A DNA stretch of 64,000 bases, from contig CAJNDS010002197.1 in NCBI GenBank assembly GCA_905221605.1, positions 234,852-298,851 on the forward strand, written 5' to 3'. Shown piece after piece: positions 61,191 through 64,000 of this stretch (position 1 is the first letter of the stretch; each line of letters begins with the position of its first letter). Below the pieces are notes generated by a model. It saw only the letters and a list, made by a program, of their open reading frames with translations. It ran no database searches and was not told where the DNA came from. Position numbers and translations under genes: made by a program. Source of the stretch: Symbiodinium natans. Taxonomy: Eukaryota; Sar; Dinophyceae; Suessiales; Symbiodiniaceae.

Positions 61191-61987
61191 TCATCCTGAT
61201 CCTGTAGCGAGCTCTCTTCAACGAGGCTTTCTTGTTAAGGAGACAGTCTTAGTAGCTGAGTGAGTACACGTTACCTTTTTTTGGGATGCTATAACCCCTA
61301 TTAAGACTGAAAGTGTACACTTTTTGGTGGCTTATGATGAACTCAGCAAGCAAGCAATCAGGGTTATGGCCCAGTAGTTGACGGCCCACCTCAATAGCGG
61401 CCACCGAGTCAGCCGAGCGCCTGAGACCCCTGTGAAGTCGAGAAACCGTGGTGCAACTCACGTGCGGGAAAACACAGCCAGCGTGTGTCGAGGTCACCAG
61501 CCTGTGAGGGCAACCCTACACCCTAAGCCCCTAAACCCTAAACCCTGAACTTTGAATCCTGAACCCTAAACCCTAAACCCTGGCCTCAACCCAAAAAGGC
61601 AAGGAAGCAGCACACAAAACTTGAGGTTTCGGCCCTAAGCTCACGGAAGGGGTCTCCGGTTTCAGAAGTAGGCTCATGATTTAGGATTTGGTGTTGCAGC
61701 ATGTTCTTGTACGTACCTTTTGGAAGCTGGACTACGTCAATTTTGCAATCTTAATAGTAGATACGTTGTTTGGGGTTCCTGTTTCAGTAAGTTTAGAGTC
61801 CAGAATCCTAAACCCTAACGGCAAATCAGATGTGTACTTCTCGAGAAAGGGAGCACTCTTTTCCAGAAAGCTGTCATCCTGATTCTACGGACCCCCCTCA
61901 AGAAAGGGCCCCCCCCCCCCCCGCAAGAAGGTGCCTCCTCATGGCACAGAGAACCCCCAAAAGCAAGCTCTTAGGTGATGTACCCCG
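61191..61987. other. unique DNA, no gene assigned
   Basis: An 82-codon minus frame (61249-61497) and a 64-codon plus frame (61688-61882) lack support. Telomeric words 61510-61595, C-run 61907-61922. Confidence 0.35.
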
Positions 61988-62042
61988 AAACACTAAACCC
62001 TAAACCCTAAACCCCAAACCCTAAACCCTAAACCCTAAACCG
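61988..62042. repeat. CCCTAAA telomeric tract
   Basis: About eight units. Confidence 0.95.
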
Positions 62043-62059
62043 GAGGGTTTGGGGCACAG

Positions 62060-62139
62060 AGGGGCCCAAGCATGGAGGTTGTGCAGACTCCCGAACTCGA
62101 TGACATCGTGGAAGCCGACCGCTATGGCAGAGAGGCTGG
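62060..62139 (+). CDS. candidate exon, acidic
   Basis: GGGGCACAG acceptor, GTTTAG donor. Phase-0 frame RGPSMEVVQTPELDDIVEAD then RYGREA. Standard flanks. Confidence 0.55.
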
Positions 62140-62210
62140 GTTTAGGGTTTAGGGTTTAGGGTTTAGGGCTAGGGTTTAGGGTTTAGGGTTTTCAGTTTAG
62201 GGTTTAGGGT
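62140..62210. repeat. TTTAGGG tract
   Basis: About nine units. Confidence 0.9.
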
Positions 62211-62439
62211 CATGGGACATGGGTTTCAGAAGTAGATTCCTTGATCAAAAAGGACGTGCGCCCCTAAACCTGAAACCTCGGCTGACGCGGGTTTAGGGAT
62301 TAGGGTTAACCCTTTGGGGCGCAGGTTTATGTAATATACCCCGCCCCTTCACCAGCTTTTCCCTGAAATCCTCTAATTTTGAAGCCCTCAAGTACACCTC
62401 CCCTGCCCCGAAAGAAAGCCGGAGTCGATACTCAGAGCC

Positions 62440-62532
62440 CTAAGCCCTAAACCCTAAACCCTAAACCCTAAACCCTAAACCCTAAACCCTAAACCCTAAC
62501 CCTAAACCCTAAACCCTAAACCCTGAAACCCT
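62440..62532. repeat. CCCTAAA telomeric tract
   Basis: About 13 units. Confidence 0.95.
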
Positions 62533-62557
62533 ACTCGGCTTGGATCTTATGTCTGAG

Positions 62558-62595
62558 GCGGCCACTGAGGTGGCGAAGACCATGAAGGCAGCCGC
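62558..62595 (+). CDS. candidate micro-exon
   Basis: ATGTCTGAG acceptor, GTGAAA donor. Reads AATEVAKTMKAA; upstream codons LGLDLMSE are also open, so the exon may start earlier. Confidence 0.45.
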
Positions 62596-62639
62596 GTGAA
62601 ATTGCCTGGGCACCAGGCCACCTCGTTGGGCGTGTGCAG

Positions 62640-62775
62640 GGGTTTGAGGGTTGCAAGGTATAGGGCTTAGGGTTTAGGGCTTAGGGTTTGGGGTTTAGGG
62701 TTTAGGGTTGAGGGTTTAAGGGGGTTTAGGGTTTAGGGATTAGGGATTAGGGTTTGGCCTAGGGCTTAGGGCTTT
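62640..62775. repeat. TTTAGGG tract, degenerating
   Basis: About 17 units. Confidence 0.9.
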
Positions 62776-62857
62776 GTGAGGGGCCAGTGGTGTGTAAAGG
62801 TGTGGCTCGAGTCCCCCGGTCCTCTGGTCCCGTGTCCTCTCTCTGTCTGTCTATCTA

Positions 62858-62930
62858 CCCTAAACCCTAAACGCTAAATCCTAAACCCTAAACCTTAAAC
62901 CCTAAACCCTAAACCCTAAACCCTAAACCT
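62858..62930. repeat. CCCTAAA telomeric tract
   Basis: About ten units. Confidence 0.95.
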
Positions 62931-63109
62931 GGTCCCGTGGTTCCCTGGTCGTGGTCCTCCTCCCCCCTTCCCACAGAACGAGATTTAAAGCGCGGTGCAG
63001 TGCAAGCACCGCGTTCTTACTATGAAAGTAGCCACTCCGAGCCACTCCCCAATTCTACAGGCCGGCCCACGCACAGGCGAGAGCACTTTTTGTAGATTGC
63101 GAGCCAGGG

Positions 63110-63480
63110 GTGGGTCAGACGCGAAGCTCGCGAAGCTTGCAAGCTTCAGACTTCAAGCTTCAGGCGAAGCGTGCAGCGCGCGAAACTTCCAAGCTTCAGG
63201 TTTTCAGACTGCAGGCTGAGGCGCAGTGCGAAGCTGGAGAAGCTTCAGGCTTCAGCCTTCAGGCGAAGCGCGAAGCTCGAAGCTTCAGACTTCAGGCTTC
63301 ATGCGCAGCGCGAAGCTCGAGAAGCTTCAGAGCTTCAGGCGAAGCGCGAAGCTCGCGAAGCTTCAGGGCTTCAGACTTCAGCTTCAAATGCCTAGGCGAA
63401 GCTCGCGAAGCTCGCGAAGACCGAAGCTCGCGCGAAGACAACAAAACTTCAGAGCTTCAAACGCTTCACATTGAAACGCG
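63110..63480. repeat. GAAGCTTCAG/GCGAAGCTCG satellite
   Basis: Interleaved palindromic words GAAGCTTC, CGCGAAGC and CTTCAGGCTTCAG. Three overlapping plus frames of 74-133 codons (Ala/Ser/Lys/Arg/Leu-rich) are produced by the repeat. Confidence 0.8.
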
Positions 63481-64000
63481 AGCCAAACAGAGGCCTCCCT
63501 CCTTTTTCTAGCCACAGTCAGGGCCGTGCCTCAGCGCGAGCAGCAAGATTTCGAAGCAGACCCCAGCCAGCCAAAACAATCTGGAGCCGCACCACTGTGA
63601 CAAAAAAAACCGTCCGCCCTCCCTGAGCCATGAAGCCCCCAACCCTGAGCCAACCTTGCGTATGTTAACTTTTTTAAAATAAGGTTGTGCTGAGAGTTTG
63701 TAGGGCTCGTTACGAATCTAGGGTTTATGTGTTGGGTGTCCTTTCAGGGGTACCACCAGTAACAATTCACAAAGCTCTACCGCATATCTGTCGCCAAAAG
63801 GGTGCAGGGATCCTCCGGAACACCCGAAGCCCGATAAGCCCTAAACCCAAAACCCAACAACCCGAAACCCTAAATCCGAAAGCCTTGCTTGCCTCAAGGA
63901 GATGGACGTCTCGACGTCTCCGCCGGCGCCAAGAAATGGTCTCTTGACGGGGGCTTCAGATGTCGGAGGGGGGTTCCCTAAACCCTAAACCCTAAACGCA
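63481..64000. other. unique DNA, ends in CCCTAAA
   Basis: No supported exon. An 86-codon frame (63687-63947) crosses degenerate CCCTAAA words. The window ends in a telomeric tract from 63974. Confidence 0.35.

Noticed and set aside
63110-63511. Ala/Ser/Arg-rich protein
   Set aside because: Three plus frames are open at once over a GAAGCTTC satellite, so the openness is compositional.

Overview
The window looks like nuclear DNA of a dinoflagellate. Confidence is about 0.75; another alveolate with Arabidopsis-type telomere repeats is the main alternative. The reasons are: (1) more than a hundred interstitial tracts of the TTTAGGG/CCCTAAA telomere motif; (2) short GC-rich coding islands, about 35-110 nt each, separated by long introns; (3) splice donors that are GT, GC or GA paired with AG; (4) introns that carry terminal inverted repeats and duplicated target sites (introners). 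No rRNA, tRNA, CRISPR array, bacterial operon or virus was recognised. All supportable coding islands read on the + strand.

Layout. 0-9.4 kb: exon islands with telomeric tracts, MITE families C and D, and a 632-bp element with 30-bp perfect terminal inverted repeats (6320-6951). 9.8-10.6 kb: an intact intronless ORF with a CxxC-x18-CxxC zinc-ribbon-like start, followed by a second ORF that runs into telomeric repeats. 11-19.5 kb: exon islands, including acidic, Lys/Gly-rich and Pro-rich exons, interrupted by a 1.3-kb minisatellite. 20-29 kb: sparse islands, MITEs and a GT-rich satellite. 29.5-32.2 kb and 52.0-55.4 kb: a segmental duplication carrying two copies of an unrecognised gene. 32.8-51.2 kb: exon islands including one formin-FH2-like exon (38.1 kb), a phase-compatible series at 47.0-51.1 kb, and a 1-kb palindromic satellite around a CTA core (35.6-36.6 kb). 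55-64 kb: further islands, MITEs and satellites.

Main result. The gene pair is a natural before-and-after experiment. The 52-kb copy is interrupted by four short introns (53089-53210, 53285-53405, 53449-53574, 53689-53819) that are absent from the aligned part of the 30-kb copy. Each is flanked by a short direct repeat, each splices precisely as GC-AG or GA-AG, and removing all four keeps one reading frame to the stop. Two are members of one TIR family and one belongs to a different family. The fourth is made almost wholly of telomeric repeats inside a 13-nt duplicated site. Elsewhere, telomeric tracts interrupt MITE copies whose uninterrupted relatives are in the same window (2241-2310, 59244-59298), fill one copy of the duplicated segment (31421-31489) and truncate other MITEs (13110, 32533, 40736, 60589). 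Most exon islands have CCCTAAA on the left and TTTAGGG on the right, so intron RNAs would begin with UUUAGGG and end with CCCUAAA. The sequence therefore suggests that telomeric repeats have become intron material here, possibly supplying splicing signals.

Limits: exon borders come from reading frame, AG acceptors and GT/GC/GA donors by eye. Without transcripts it is not known which islands belong to one gene.
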